Below are positions 28,582 to 39,011 of a DNA stretch of 64,000 bases, piece by piece. The position numbers and the translations under genes are program-made. Numbering within the stretch: the first letter of the stretch is position 1; each line of letters opens with the position of its first letter. Below the pieces are notes generated by a model. The model saw only the letters and a list, made by a program, of their open reading frames with translations. It was not told the origin of the DNA and did not search any database. Origin of the DNA: Stenotrophomonas rhizophila (GTDB taxonomy: Bacteria; Pseudomonadota; Gammaproteobacteria; Xanthomonadales; Xanthomonadaceae); assembly GCF_003751305.1 (NCBI RefSeq), contig NZ_RJKV01000002.1, forward strand, positions 434,001 to 498,000, read 5' to 3'.

Positions 28582-30396
28582 ATGGCCGCAATTGAAATCA
28601 AGGTTCCCGACATCGGCGATTACAGCGGTGTCCCGGTGATCGAACTGCTGGTCGCCGTGGGTGACACGGTGAAGAAGGACCAGGGTCTGGTCACGCTGGA
28701 ATCGGACAAGGCAACGCTGGAGGTGCCGTCCTCGGCCGCCGGTGTGGTCAAGGAAATCAAGGTCAAGCTCGGCGACAACCTCTCCGAAGGCGACGTCGTG
28801 CTGCTGCTGGAGGCCGAAGGCGAGGCTGCCGCACCGGCTGCGCCGGCCAAGGCCGAAGCACCCAAGGCCGAGGCCGCCCCGGCCAGCAAGCCGCCGGTGA
28901 CCCCGTCGCACCGCGCCCCGGCCGAACCGGCCGCGCCGCAGCCGGCGTTGTCCTCGGGCAAGCCGGCCGATATCGAATGCAGGATGGTGGTGCTGGGTGC
29001 AGGCCCGGGCGGTTACACCGCGGCCTTCCGTTCGGCCGATCTGGGTGTGGATACCGTGCTGATCGAGCGCTACGCCAGCCTCGGCGGCGTCTGCCTCAAC
29101 GTGGGCTGCATCCCGTCCAAGGCGCTGCTGCATGCCGCGGCGGTGATCGATGAAGTCGCCCACGCCGGTGAGTTCGGCGTGGAGTTCGGCAAGCCGACCA
29201 TCACCCTGGACAAGCTGCGCGGCTACAAGGAAAAGGTGGTCACCCAGCTGACCAAGGGCCTGGCGGGCATGGCCAAGCAGCGCAAGGTGCGCACTGTGCA
29301 GGGCCTGGCCAGGTTCGTCTCGGCCAACGAGCTGGAAATCGTCGGCGACGACGGCAAGACCCAGCTGCTGCGCTTTGAGCAGTGCATCATCGCGGCCGGT
29401 TCGCAGGCGGTGAAGCTGCCGAACTTCCCGTGGGACGACAAGCGCGTCATGGATTCCACCGATGCGCTGGAGCTGGCCGACGTGCCGGGTTCGCTGCTGG
29501 TGGTCGGTGGCGGCATCATCGGCCTGGAAATGGCGACGGTGTACGCGGCGCTGGGCAGCAAGGTGACCGTGGTGGAGTTCATGGACCAGCTGATGCCGGG
29601 CGCCGACAAGGACCTGGTCAAGCCGCTGGCGGACCGCCTGAAGAAGCAGGGCGTCGAGGTCCACCTGAAGACCAAGGCGACCGACGTCAAGGCCGACAAG
29701 GCCGGCATCACCGTGTCCTTCGAAGCCGCGGTGGAAGGCGAGAAGCCGGGTCTGGACGCCAGCACCTTCGACCGCGTGCTGGTCGCGGTGGGCCGCTCGC
29801 CGAACGGCAAGAAGATCGATGCCGAGAAGGCCGGCGTGCAGGTCACCGACCGTGGCTTCATTCCGGCTGACCGCCAGATGCGCACCAACGTGCCGCACAT
29901 CTTTGCGATCGGCGACATCGTCGGCAACCCGATGCTGGCCCACAAGGCCACGCACGAGGGCAAGCTGGCCGCGGAAGTGGCTGCCGGCGAGAAGAAGGAA
30001 TGGGTGGCGCGTGTGATTCCGTCGGTGGCCTACACCAATCCGGAAATCGCGTGGGTCGGCGTGACCGAAACCGAAGCCAAGGCCAAGGGCCTGAAGGTCG
30101 GCGTGGCCAAGTTCCCGTGGGCCGCCAGCGGCCGCGCGATCGGCATCGGTCGCACCGAGGGCTTCACCAAGCTGATCTTCGACGAAGAGACCCACCGCAT
30201 CGTTGGTGGTGCGATCGTCGGCGTGCATGCCGGTGACCTGCTGGCCGAGATCGGCCTGGCGATCGAGATGGGTGCGGAGGCCGAAGACATCGGCCACACC
30301 ATCCACGCCCATCCGACGCTGAGCGAATCGGTGGCGATGGCGGCGGAAATCTACGACGGCACGATCACCGATCTGTACATGCCGAAGAAGAAGTAA
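28582..30396 (+). CDS. lpdA: Dihydrolipoyl dehydrogenase (E3) with N-terminal lipoyl domain
   Basis: A 604-residue E3 that reoxidises dihydrolipoamide with FAD and NAD+. An extra N-terminal lipoyl domain (1-80, Lys43 in LESDKATLEVPSS) precedes an Ala/Pro linker and the flavoprotein. Marks are GAGPGGYTAAFRSADLG, the redox disulfide GGVCLNVGCIPSK, the NAD site VVGGGIIGLEMATVYAALGS, and the C-terminal catalytic His/Glu in HAHPTLSES. ATG at 28582 follows AGGAG. The lipoyl domain is nearly identical to that of the E2 encoded just upstream. A clear terminator follows. Confidence 0.96.
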   Translation: MAAIEIKVPDIGDYSGVPVIELLVAVGDTVKKDQGLVTLESDKATLEVPSSAAGVVKEIKVKLGDNLSEGDVVLLLEAEGEAAAPAAPAKAEAPKAEAAPASKPPVTPSHRAPAEPAAPQPALSSGKPADIECRMVVLGAGPGGYTAAFRSADLGVDTVLIERYASLGGVCLNVGCIPSKALLHAAAVIDEVAHAGEFGVEFGKPTITLDKLRGYKEKVVTQLTKGLAGMAKQRKVRTVQGLARFVSANELEIVGDDGKTQLLRFEQCIIAAGSQAVKLPNFPWDDKRVMDSTDALELADVPGSLLVVGGGIIGLEMATVYAALGSKVTVVEFMDQLMPGADKDLVKPLADRLKKQGVEVHLKTKATDVKADKAGITVSFEAAVEGEKPGLDASTFDRVLVAVGRSPNGKKIDAEKAGVQVTDRGFIPADRQMRTNVPHIFAIGDIVGNPMLAHKATHEGKLAAEVAAGEKKEWVARVIPSVAYTNPEIAWVGVTETEAKAKGLKVGVAKFPWAASGRAIGIGRTEGFTKLIFDEETHRIVGGAIVGVHAGDLLAEIGLAIEMGAEAEDIGHTIHAHPTLSESVAMAAEIYDGTITDLYMPKKK

Positions 30397-30439
30397 TTGG
30401 TCGATCACCGCCGTTGGTGGTGGCTCCAGCTCAACGAAG

Positions 30440-30465
30440 AACCCCGGTGAAAGCCGGGGTTTTTT
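30440..30465 (+). terminator. Rho-independent terminator of the aceF-lpdA operon
   Basis: AACCCCGG (30440-30447) pairs with CCGGGGTT (30454-30461) around TGAAAG, followed by a run of six Ts (30460-30465). Confidence 0.92.
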
Positions 30466-30517
30466 GTTGCTGAAGCTGAGGCTGAGGCTGGCGAAGCAGC
30501 ATCTCTTGGGGCCGCTT

Positions 30518-30654
30518 CGCTGCACAGGCCGGGGCCCGCCGCGACCGGTAGGCCGTTCGGCAAATGTCCCCCGGCATCCGCCTGGTGGCGGCTGCCTCCT
30601 CCTTGATTTTGCCCAACGGCCTACCGGCCGCGGCGGGCCCCGGCCTGCGCAGCG
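30518..30654. repeat. Long imperfect inverted repeat (47-nt arms)
   Basis: The arm at 30518-30564 is the reverse complement of 30608-30654 with about three mismatches, enclosing a 43-base centre. Such a stem would dominate any transcript through this gap. The centre itself carries copy A of the hairpin repeat listed separately. I see no protein-coding role for this segment, which lies between the lpdA terminator and the next gene. Confidence 0.75.
30560..30614 (-). repeat. Hairpin repeat, copy A (minus strand)
   Basis: Read on the minus strand it has box 1 GGGCAAAATCAAGGAGGAGG (30614-30595), a hairpin CCGCC-acca-GGCGG (30591-30578) and box 2 GCCGGGGGACATTTGC (30575-30560). Copy B has nearly the same boxes around a different stem. 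Confidence 0.65.
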
Positions 30655-30718
30655 AACGCCTGACGCTCTCCTGCAGACCACCACCGGAATTTTTCGAGGC
30701 GGGCATGGATACCCTGTG

Positions 30719-30772
30719 GGGCGAAATCAAGGAGGAGGTGACGGCCACAGGCCGTCGCCGGGGGACATTCGC
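30719..30772 (+). repeat. Hairpin repeat, copy B (plus strand)
   Basis: Box 1 GGGCGAAATCAAGGAGGAGG (30719-30738), hairpin GACGGCC-aca-GGCCGTC (30740-30756) and box 2 GCCGGGGGACATTCGC (30757-30772). Each box differs from copy A at one base, while both stem arms have changed and still pair. It lies in inverted orientation to copy A, about 105 bases away. Confidence 0.65.
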
Positions 30773-30829
30773 ACGACAGGGTGTCCCTGCCCGCCACTCG
30801 ACCAAGCCGCCCTTCAACCCTAAGCGCAC

Positions 30830-30863
30830 AAAAAACGCGGCCCCCGATATCCCGGAGGCCGCG
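30830..30863 (-). terminator. Rho-independent terminator of the outer-membrane barrel gene
   Basis: On the minus strand CGCGGCC (30863-30857) pairs with GGCCGCG (30842-30836), with further pairing inside, followed by six Ts (30835-30830). It lies about 30 bases after the stop at 30891. Confidence 0.88.
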
Positions 30864-30890
30864 CTTGGAGAGAGCGGTGTTGCGAAGGGC

Positions 30891-31709
30891 TTAGAAGACG
30901 AAGCTGACGCCAGCCACCGGACCCTTGAACTCCTGCTTCAGACCGATCGTGCCATCGCTGCCGCTCTGGTCCACGTCCAGCTTGAACCAGTCGTAGCCGG
31001 CGAACACGCCGAAGTTCTTGGTGAAGCGGTAATCGACGATCGCATTGGCACGGCTCAGATCGCCGTCGTAATCGTCGAAGTTGCCCCACTTGGTGTTCAG
31101 GTACTGACCCTGCAGCGTGATCATCCACTTCTCGGACGGATTGAAGCTCAGGCGGGCACCGACCACCGGCGCCACGCCGTCGGCCTTCTCGTCCAGGAAC
31201 TCGCCCTGGTACAGATCACCCACGTCGGCGTACGCCTTGGTGCTGACCTTGGCGTACTCGGCACCGAGCTGCAGGCCGAGGTCGAACTTCTCGGTGTCCA
31301 CGACGGAGTAGTCGTACACCAGGCTGGCGACCTGATACTTCAGCTCACCCTTGATGAAGCTGCCGGCCGGCACGTTGGTATCACCGAAGCTCACGCCCTG
31401 ATCGAGCGTCTCGCGGCGATCCTTGTCGTACTTGAAGTAGTTGAACAGCAGGCGCTGGCGGTTGCTGATGCGGAACATGCCGTCAATGCGCGGCTCCCAT
31501 TCCTTGCCACCGAGGCCGAAATCTTCGGAGAAGCCAACGTCCTGGCCCGCGATGTTGGTGTTGCCGCGGATCGTGTTGTCCGAATCGATCTGCATCGCAC
31601 CCAGACGCAGCGCGAAGCGGTCATCGCCTTCGGCAGCGTGGGACGGAGCGGCATAGGAGAGTGCGGCCAGAGCAACTGGCACGGCAAGCAGGGAGAGCAT
31701 CGGGCGCAT
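30891..31709 (-). CDS. Predicted outer-membrane beta-barrel protein, unknown family
   Basis: A 272-residue exported protein with signal peptide MRPMLSLLAVPVALAALSYA and cleavage near SHAAEG. The mature part alternates short strands and loops (RFALRLGAMQIDSD; KGELKYQVASLVYDYSV; FNPSEKWMITLQGQYLN) and ends GVSFVF with a terminal aromatic residue. This is typical of a 10-12-stranded barrel inserted by Bam. I do not recognise a functional family. ATG at 31709 has AAGGA six bases upstream; the longer frame is rejected as non-coding. It has its own terminator. Confidence 0.8.
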   Translation of the reverse strand: MRPMLSLLAVPVALAALSYAAPSHAAEGDDRFALRLGAMQIDSDNTIRGNTNIAGQDVGFSEDFGLGGKEWEPRIDGMFRISNRQRLLFNYFKYDKDRRETLDQGVSFGDTNVPAGSFIKGELKYQVASLVYDYSVVDTEKFDLGLQLGAEYAKVSTKAYADVGDLYQGEFLDEKADGVAPVVGARLSFNPSEKWMITLQGQYLNTKWGNFDDYDGDLSRANAIVDYRFTKNFGVFAGYDWFKLDVDQSGSDGTIGLKQEFKGPVAGVSFVF

Positions 31710-32146
31710 CGGGGGTCCTTGCGGTGGTTCTAGTGATGTGGCGTCACATTGCCCACTGCGACGTCCACCATTCGTGAAGGTATGGTGGAGGCTGTGTGTA
31801 CCGTTCATGCGCGCCGAACACCCGCAGGTCCGCGCACTGGCCGTTTTCGGCTCGAGCCACCGTTCAGGGCGGGTCGGCGTCACCGGGTCCGTGATCACGC
31901 CCCCGGCGCTGAAAAAAGAGGGTGGCCCCGGAGAGGGCTTCGGGGCCACCCTGTACCAGCCCGCTCGCGGGACGCCGACGAGGATTCAACGGCAGGCTCA
32001 TCGATGTGACCGGTCGTCGTCGCCAAAGTTCAACATGCTGCACTGCCGCATCGGCTCACTCCCGCGCAAACCGATTGGACCGCAGGTGGCACAGGCGGGC
32101 AGGAGGCCCCAACGGCGGGGCCATATCCGGGATGAACAGGCAGCGG
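31710..32146. other. Non-coding region upstream of the atp operon
   Basis: About 440 bases without a convincing gene. It holds the promoter side of the barrel gene, then a strong leftward terminator (31912-31952), then about 195 bases up to the atp promoter. Short frames exist on the minus strand (for example 22 codons beginning MAPPLGPPARL near 32131), but none has support. The terminator implies that something on the minus strand is transcribed here. Confidence 0.5.
31912..31952 (-). terminator. Strong leftward terminator without an assigned gene
   Basis: AGGGTGGCCCCG (31919-31930) pairs perfectly with CGGGGCCACCCT (31941-31952). On the minus strand a short CTC is followed by six Ts (31917-31912). 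No annotated minus-strand gene lies between it and the atp promoter. Confidence 0.8.
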
Positions 32147-32176
32147 TTGTCTCTCAAATTGTCCCATTGCTATAAT
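32147..32176 (+). promoter_or_regulatory. Sigma-70 promoter of the atp operon
   Basis: TTGTCT (32147-32152), an 18-base spacer and a perfect TATAAT (32171-32176). Transcription should begin near 32183, about 60 bases before atpI. The flanking bases are unusually AT-rich for this genome. Confidence 0.75.
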
Positions 32177-32245
32177 TTGGCGGCTCGACGAGGCGTTTGC
32201 TTGCGGCCTCGGCCTTTCCTACTCACAACCATGCAGGACATTCAC

Positions 32246-32614
32246 GTGCTGAACTCCGTTGACGCGGGTCGGCGACTGATGCTGCGCGCAGCGGTTTACC
32301 CGCTCGCTGCAGTGGCTGTCCTGGCTCTTGGCCTGCTGTTCTGGGGAGGCCCGAAGGCCGCCCTGGGGGCGCTGCTCTCTGGTGTGGCAGTCTCGGCAGC
32401 CGGTTGGGTTGCTGCGCGCATGGCGCTCGGTGGCGGTGTGCAGGCGGCAGGATCGGCGATGACCCGCCTGATCCTGGCGGTGGTGGCAAAGTGGGTGCTC
32501 GTATTCGGCGTCCTGATGGTGGGGTTCCTGGTCTTCAAGCTGCCTGCATTGGCGCTGCTGGCCGGTATCGCCGTCGGGTTGATGTTCCAGGTCCTGGCTC
32601 TGGCCAGGCGCTGA
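32246..32614 (+). CDS. atpI: ATP synthase protein I
   Basis: A small inner-membrane protein of 122 residues that assists assembly of the ATP synthase c-ring. It has four hydrophobic segments (for example PLAAVAVLALGLLFWGG and WVLVFGVLMVGFLVFKLPAL). I chose GTG at 32246 because AGGA lies seven bases upstream. An ATG at 32231 would add five residues but has no Shine-Dalgarno. It is the first gene of the atp operon, 31 bases before atpB. Confidence 0.85.
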   Translation: MLNSVDAGRRLMLRAAVYPLAAVAVLALGLLFWGGPKAALGALLSGVAVSAAGWVAARMALGGGVQAAGSAMTRLILAVVAKWVLVFGVLMVGFLVFKLPALALLAGIAVGLMFQVLALARR

Positions 32615-32645
32615 TCCAATTTATTTAACTCAAGGTTCCGGACAC

Positions 32646-33440
32646 ATGGCAGGCGAGGCGCTGACACCCACCTCCTACATCCAACATCACCTGCACAACC
32701 TGACGTTCCATATGCAGGAAGGTGGTTTCTGGGCGATTCACGTCGACACCATTGTGACTTCGGTCCTGATGGGTTTGTTGATGGTGTTTGGCTTCTGGAT
32801 GGCAACCCGCAAGGCGACTGCCGGCGTTCCGGGCAAGTGGCAGGCGTTCGTCGAGATCTGTCTGGAGTTCGTTGACCGCCAGGCCAAGGACACCTACCAC
32901 GGCACCAGCAAGCTGGTGACCCCGATCGCGATCACCCTGTTCTTCTGGATCCTCATGATGAATCTCATCAAGATGATCCCGGCCGACTTCATCGCCAAGC
33001 CGCTTGAGCTGATGGGCGTGCCTTACTGGAAGCCGGTTCCCACCGCCGACGTCAATGCCACCCTGGGCATGTCGATCAGCGTGTTCTTCCTGATGCTGTT
33101 CTTCGCGCTGCGTTCCAAGGGCCTGGGTGGCTTCACCAAGGAATTCCTGACCGCGCCGTTCGGCAAGTGGATGATGCCGTTCAACCTGATCCTCAACATC
33201 GTCGAATGGCTGAGCAAGCCGATTTCGCTGGCGATGCGACTGTTCGGCAACATGTTCGGCGGCGAGATCGTCTTCCTGCTGATCTGGGTGCTGGGCGGTG
33301 CGGGTATCGCCGGTGCCATCGCAGGCGGTGCATTCGGCCTGGGCTGGATGCTGTTCCACCTGCTGGTGATTCCGCTGCAGGCGTTCATCTTCATGATGTT
33401 GTCCATCGTGTACCTGAGCCTGTCGGAAGACGCTCACTGA
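32646..33440 (+). CDS. atpB: ATP synthase F0 subunit a
   Basis: The 264-residue membrane subunit that forms the proton half-channels against the c-ring. Five or so membrane helices are visible. The essential Arg lies in ISLAMRLFGNMFGGE, the family signature. A last helix is rich in polar residues (PLQAFIFMMLSIVYLSL). It is the second gene of the operon, with 67 bases before atpE. Confidence 0.96.
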   Translation: MAGEALTPTSYIQHHLHNLTFHMQEGGFWAIHVDTIVTSVLMGLLMVFGFWMATRKATAGVPGKWQAFVEICLEFVDRQAKDTYHGTSKLVTPIAITLFFWILMMNLIKMIPADFIAKPLELMGVPYWKPVPTADVNATLGMSISVFFLMLFFALRSKGLGGFTKEFLTAPFGKWMMPFNLILNIVEWLSKPISLAMRLFGNMFGGEIVFLLIWVLGGAGIAGAIAGGAFGLGWMLFHLLVIPLQAFIFMMLSIVYLSLSEDAH

Positions 33441-33507
33441 GTTTTCGCTTCACCCTTCATCCGTTTGTTTCTAAACCCTTAGCTATTCAAAGTTCCAGGA
33501 GAAAACC

Positions 33508-33810
33508 ATGTACTTCGCCGTCCTGACCAACCTCGCCCAAGTCCAGAGCTCCACCGTCCTCGCCGTCGGCATCATGATCGGCCTGGCCGCGCTGGGTGCC
33601 GGTCTCGGTCTGGCCATCATGGCCGGTAAGTTCCTGGAATCGGCTGCCCGTCAGCCGGAACTGATTCCGGTTCTGCAGGTCCGCATGTTCATCACCGCCG
33701 GCCTGATCGACGCCGCGTTCATCATCTCGGTCGCCGTCGGCCTGCTGCTGGCCTTCGCCAACCCGATGATCGGCGAGTTCGTTGCACGCCTGCCGCAGGT
33801 TGCTGGTTAA
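33508..33810 (+). CDS. atpE: ATP synthase F0 subunit c
   Basis: The 100-residue ring subunit: two membrane helices joined by the polar loop ARQPE. The proton-carrying acid is Asp68 in AGLIDAAF. An Asp without the extra polar ligands of sodium-type rings points to proton coupling. ATG at 33508 has a strong AGGAG site, consistent with the high copy number needed for this subunit. Confidence 0.96.
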   Translation: MYFAVLTNLAQVQSSTVLAVGIMIGLAALGAGLGLAIMAGKFLESAARQPELIPVLQVRMFITAGLIDAAFIISVAVGLLLAFANPMIGEFVARLPQVAG

Positions 33811-33921
33811 TCCAGCAACAGCGAAACGATCAGGCGCCTTGTGCGCCTGATCGCGGATGAAGGATCGGATGCGCCGCCACGGCGGCCCATCCACCCCGTC
33901 ACCCCCGATTGAGCGAACCCC

Positions 33922-34392
33922 ATGGATATCGGTTTTACCCTCGTTGCCCAGGGACTGGCATTTGCCGGTCTGATCTGGATCATCGCGACCAAGATCTGGC
34001 CGCCGTTGATGAACGCCATCGAAGAGCGTCAGCAGAAGATCGCTGAAGGCCTCGCCGCTGCTGACCGCAGCCAGAAGGATCTGGCCCAGGCGCAGGAAAA
34101 GGTCAACGATGCCCTGAAGGATGCGCGCACCAAGGCCAACGAGATCATCGATCAGGCCCACGCCCGCGCCAACCAGATCGTTGATGCTGCCAAGAACGAA
34201 GCCATCGTCGAAGCCACCCGCCAGAAAGATCTGGCCTACGCCGAGATCGAAGCTGCCGCCAACCGTGCCCGTGAAGATCTGCGCAAGCAGGTGTCCGCGC
34301 TGGCCGTGAGCGGTGCCGAAAAGCTGCTCAAGCGCGAAATCGACGCCAACGCCCACAAGGCGCTGCTCGACGAGCTGGCATCGGAGATCTGA
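33922..34392 (+). CDS. atpF: ATP synthase F0 subunit b
   Basis: The 156-residue peripheral stalk subunit. One N-terminal membrane helix ([20 protein letters not shown]) is followed by a long charged coiled coil ([20 protein letters not shown] and onward). It links F0 to the delta and alpha subunits as a dimer. The next gene, atpH, starts three bases after its stop. Confidence 0.96.
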   Translation: MDIGFTLVAQGLAFAGLIWIIATKIWPPLMNAIEERQQKIAEGLAAADRSQKDLAQAQEKVNDALKDARTKANEIIDQAHARANQIVDAAKNEAIVEATRQKDLAYAEIEAAANRAREDLRKQVSALAVSGAEKLLKREIDANAHKALLDELASEI

Positions 34393-34395
34393 TCG

Positions 34396-34923
34396 ATGAG
34401 CCAGGCCCTCACGCTTGCACGCCCGTATGCCCGCGCCGCGTTCGCGACCGCGCGCGACGAAGGCACGTTCGCGCCGTGGTCGGACGCGCTTGCGTTCTCC
34501 GCCCACGTAGCTGCCGACCCGCGCGTGGCGGCCCTGCTGTCGAACCCGGAGCTGGAGCGCGACGCCGCCGTCGCGTTGCTGGTGCCGGAATCGTCCAGCG
34601 AGACCTTCGGTCGCTTCCTGGCCGTGCTGGCCGACGCGCACCGTCTGCCGCTGCTGCCGGAAATCGCCGGCATGTACGACCAGCTGCGCGCTGAAGCCGA
34701 ACACGTGGTCAAGGCCACCGTGACCTCGGCCTCGGAACTGTCCGGCGCCGAACTGGACGCCATCAAGGCCGCGCTGCGCAAGCGCTTCGGCCGCGAGGTG
34801 GACGTGACGACCGCGGTCGATGCGTCGCTGATCGGCGGTGCCGTGATCGACGCCGGCGATGTGGTCATCGATGGCTCGCTCAAGGGCAAGCTGTCGCGCC
34901 TGCAGACCGCGCTCGCTAACTGA
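34396..34923 (+). CDS. atpH: ATP synthase F1 subunit delta
   Basis: A 175-residue stalk protein: a helical N-terminal domain ([18 protein letters not shown]) and the conserved C-terminal segment [17 protein letters not shown]. It holds the b dimer to the top of F1. It is tightly packed between atpF and atpA. Confidence 0.95.
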   Translation: MSQALTLARPYARAAFATARDEGTFAPWSDALAFSAHVAADPRVAALLSNPELERDAAVALLVPESSSETFGRFLAVLADAHRLPLLPEIAGMYDQLRAEAEHVVKATVTSASELSGAELDAIKAALRKRFGREVDVTTAVDASLIGGAVIDAGDVVIDGSLKGKLSRLQTALAN

Positions 34924-34967
34924 ATTCATTTAACGTCCGGCGTGACCGCCGGCACTAGGACTTGACG

Positions 34968-36515
34968 ATGGCAACCACGCTCAACCCCTCCGAAATCAGC
35001 GAACTGATCAAGAACCGCATCGAGAAGGTCAAGCTGGCCGCGGAATCGCGCAACGAAGGCACCGTGACCAGCGTGTCCGACGGCATCGTGCGCATCTTCG
35101 GTCTGGCCGACGTGATGCAGGGCGAAATGATCGAACTGCCGAACAACACCTTCGCCCTGGCCCTGAACCTGGAGCGCGACTCGGTCGGCGCCGTGGTCCT
35201 GGGTGATTACCAGAACCTGCGCGAAGGCGACGTGGCCAAGACCACCGGTCGCATCCTGGAAGTGCCGGTGGGTCCGGAAATGCTGGGTCGCGTGGTCAAC
35301 GCGCTCGGTGAGCCGATCGACGGCAAGGGCCCGATCGCGGCCAAGCTGTCCGCTCCGGTGGAGCGTGTGGCCCCGGGCGTGATCTGGCGCAAGTCCGTCG
35401 ACCAGCCGGTGCAGACCGGTTACAAGTCGGTCGACTCCATGATCCCGATCGGCCGTGGCCAGCGCGAGCTGGTCATCGGTGACCGCCAGACCGGCAAGAC
35501 CGCCCTGGCCATCGATGCGGTGATCAACCAGAAGGCGACCGGCATCAAGTGCGTGTACGTCGCGATCGGCCAGAAGGCCTCGACCGTCGCCAACATCGTG
35601 CGCAAGCTGGAAGAGAACGGCGCCCTGGCGCACACCGTGGTGGTCGCTGCGACCGCGTCCGAATCGGCCGCGATGCAGTACATCAGCGCCTACTCGGGCT
35701 GCACCATGGGTGAGTACTTCATGGACCGCGGCGAAGACGCGCTGATCGTGTACGACGATCTGTCCAAGCAGGCCGTTGCCTACCGCCAGATCTCGCTGCT
35801 GCTGAAGCGTCCGCCGGGCCGTGAAGCCTACCCGGGTGACGTGTTCTACCTGCACTCCCGCCTGCTCGAGCGCGCTGCCCGCGTGTCCGAAGAGTACGTG
35901 GAGAAGTTCACCAACGGCGCCGTCAAGGGCAAGACCGGCTCGCTCACCGCGCTGCCGATCATCGAAACCCAGGCCGGTGACGTCTCGGCGTTCGTGCCGA
36001 CCAACGTGATCTCGATCACCGACGGCCAGATCTTCCTGGAAACCGATCTGTTCAACTCCGGCATCCGCCCGGCCGTGAACGCCGGTATCTCGGTGTCGCG
36101 TGTCGGTGGTGCGGCCCAGACCAAGATCATTAAGAAGCTGTCCGGCGGCATCCGTATCTCGCTGGCCCAGTACCGCGAGCTGGCTGCGTTCGCGCAGTTC
36201 GCTTCGGATCTGGACGAAGCCACCCGCAAGCAGCTCGAGCGCGGTCAGCGCGTCACCGAGCTGATGAAGCAGAAGCAGTACGCGCCGATGTCGATCGCCA
36301 ACCAGGCGCTGACCATCTACGCCGTCAACGAGGGTTACCTCGACGACGTCCCGGTCAGCAAGCTGCTGGCGCTGGAAGAAGGCCTGCATGCCCACTTCGC
36401 CAATACCCAGGGCGAGCTGATCGAAAAGGTCAACGCCACCGGCGGTTGGGACAACGACATCGAGGCTGCCTTCAAGAAGGGCATCACCGAGTTCAAGACC
36501 ACCGGCAGCTGGTAA
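34968..36515 (+). CDS. atpA: ATP synthase F1 subunit alpha
   Basis: The 515-residue non-catalytic nucleotide-binding subunit. The P-loop is [14 protein letters not shown], with the arginine-finger region [15 protein letters not shown] at 34968 has AGGA nine bases upstream; a TTG six bases earlier is less likely. It is separated from atpG by a gap holding a paired palindromic repeat. Confidence 0.97.
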   Translation: MATTLNPSEISELIKNRIEKVKLAAESRNEGTVTSVSDGIVRIFGLADVMQGEMIELPNNTFALALNLERDSVGAVVLGDYQNLREGDVAKTTGRILEVPVGPEMLGRVVNALGEPIDGKGPIAAKLSAPVERVAPGVIWRKSVDQPVQTGYKSVDSMIPIGRGQRELVIGDRQTGKTALAIDAVINQKATGIKCVYVAIGQKASTVANIVRKLEENGALAHTVVVAATASESAAMQYISAYSGCTMGEYFMDRGEDALIVYDDLSKQAVAYRQISLLLKRPPGREAYPGDVFYLHSRLLERAARVSEEYVEKFTNGAVKGKTGSLTALPIIETQAGDVSAFVPTNVISITDGQIFLETDLFNSGIRPAVNAGISVSRVGGAAQTKIIKKLSGGIRISLAQYRELAAFAQFASDLDEATRKQLERGQRVTELMKQKQYAPMSIANQALTIYAVNEGYLDDVPVSKLLALEEGLHAHFANTQGELIEKVNATGGWDNDIEAAFKKGITEFKTTGSW

Positions 36516-36522
36516 GCCGCAT

Positions 36523-36580
36523 GTAGAGCGGGGCTCAGCCCCGCTTCACTGTGACAAAGCGGGGCACCCCTCCGCTCTAC
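36523..36580. repeat. Paired GTAG...CTAC palindromes between atpA and atpG
   Basis: Two inverted palindromic units face each other: GTAG (36523) with AGCGGGG (36527-36533) and CCCCGCT (36539-36545), then a second GC-rich unit ending CTAC (36577-36580). The outer arms GTAGAGCGG and CCGCTCTAC can also pair with each other. This is the layout of a REPIN-like dimer inside an operon. Confidence 0.7.
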
Positions 36581-36591
36581 GGGAATAAGAG

Positions 36592-37455
36592 ATGGCAAGC
36601 GGACGCGAAATCAAAACCAAGATCAAGAGCGTGCAGAACACCCGCAAGGTGACGCGCGCGCTCGAAATGGTCTCGGCCTCCAAAATCCGCAAGGCGCAGG
36701 AGCGGATGAAGACGTCGCGTCCGTACGCGCAGGCGATGAAGCAGGTGATCGGTCACCTGGCCCAGGCCAGCACCGATTACCAGCATCCGTTCCTGGTCCA
36801 GCGTGACGAGGTCAAGCGGGTCGGTTACATCGTGATCTCCTCCGACCGCGGTCTGGCCGGTGGCCTGAACAACAACCTGTTCCGCAAGATGCTGGGCGAA
36901 GTGCGCCAGTACCAGGAAAAGGGCGCCGAGATCGATGTGGTCACCGTCGGCCAGAAGGCCTCGACCTTCTTCCGCCGGGTCAAGGTCAACATGGTCGGCA
37001 GCGTCACCCACATGGGCGATGTGCCGCACCTGGAACAGCTGATCGGCGTGATCAAGGTGATGCTCGATGCCTTCACCGAGGGCAAGGTCGACCGCGTGTA
37101 CCTGGTCTACAACCGCTTCATCAACACGATGACGCAGAAGGCCAGCTTCGATCAGCTGCTGCCGTTGCCGGCCGCTGAGAAGCAGGTCGCGCACCACGAC
37201 TGGGACTACCTGTACGAACCCGACGCCGCGACCGTGCTCGAGCACGTGATGACGCGTTACGTCGAGTCGCTGGTGTACCAGGCCGTGCTGGAAAACGTGG
37301 CCTCCGAGCATGCGGCACGCATGGTGGCGATGAAGTCGGCCAGTGACAACGCGAACAAGCTGATCGGAACCCTGCAGCTGGTCTACAACAAGGCCCGCCA
37401 GGCAGCGATCACCCAGGAAATCTCCGAAATCGTCGGCGGCGCGGCAGCAGTCTGA
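36592..37455 (+). CDS. atpG: ATP synthase F1 subunit gamma
   Basis: The 287-residue rotor shaft. It shows the N-terminal helix [20 protein letters not shown], the central [13 protein letters not shown] and the C-terminal signature [20 protein letters not shown]. It rotates inside the alpha/beta ring and is followed by atpD after 37 bases. Confidence 0.96.
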   Translation: MASGREIKTKIKSVQNTRKVTRALEMVSASKIRKAQERMKTSRPYAQAMKQVIGHLAQASTDYQHPFLVQRDEVKRVGYIVISSDRGLAGGLNNNLFRKMLGEVRQYQEKGAEIDVVTVGQKASTFFRRVKVNMVGSVTHMGDVPHLEQLIGVIKVMLDAFTEGKVDRVYLVYNRFINTMTQKASFDQLLPLPAAEKQVAHHDWDYLYEPDAATVLEHVMTRYVESLVYQAVLENVASEHAARMVAMKSASDNANKLIGTLQLVYNKARQAAITQEISEIVGGAAAV

Positions 37456-37480
37456 CGCGCACAGTCAAAGCACACATTAG

Positions 37481-38899
<1,419 letters not shown>

Positions 38900-38941
38900 T
38901 GCGGCAGGGGCGGACTCCGGTCCGTCCCGACCGTGACACGG

Positions 38942-38959
38942 GGTGGGCATCTGCCCACC
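38942..38959 (+). other. Hairpin in the atpD-atpC gap
   Basis: GGTGGGC (38942-38948), loop ATCT, GCCCACC (38953-38959) within the 112-base gap between atpD and atpC. There is no T run, so it is not a terminator. It may protect the mRNA or lower expression of epsilon. Confidence 0.5.
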
Positions 38960-39011
38960 GCTGCGGAACACCTGCGGTGGGTTCAACCCGCCCCCTAGCG
39001 AAGAGAGTTAC

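Noticed and set aside
28363..30684. A 773-codon minus-strand frame opposite lpdA
   Set aside because: It has no domain, is rich in His, Arg and Gln, and lies antisense to an intact E3 gene. The same applies to the 509-codon frame opposite aceF.
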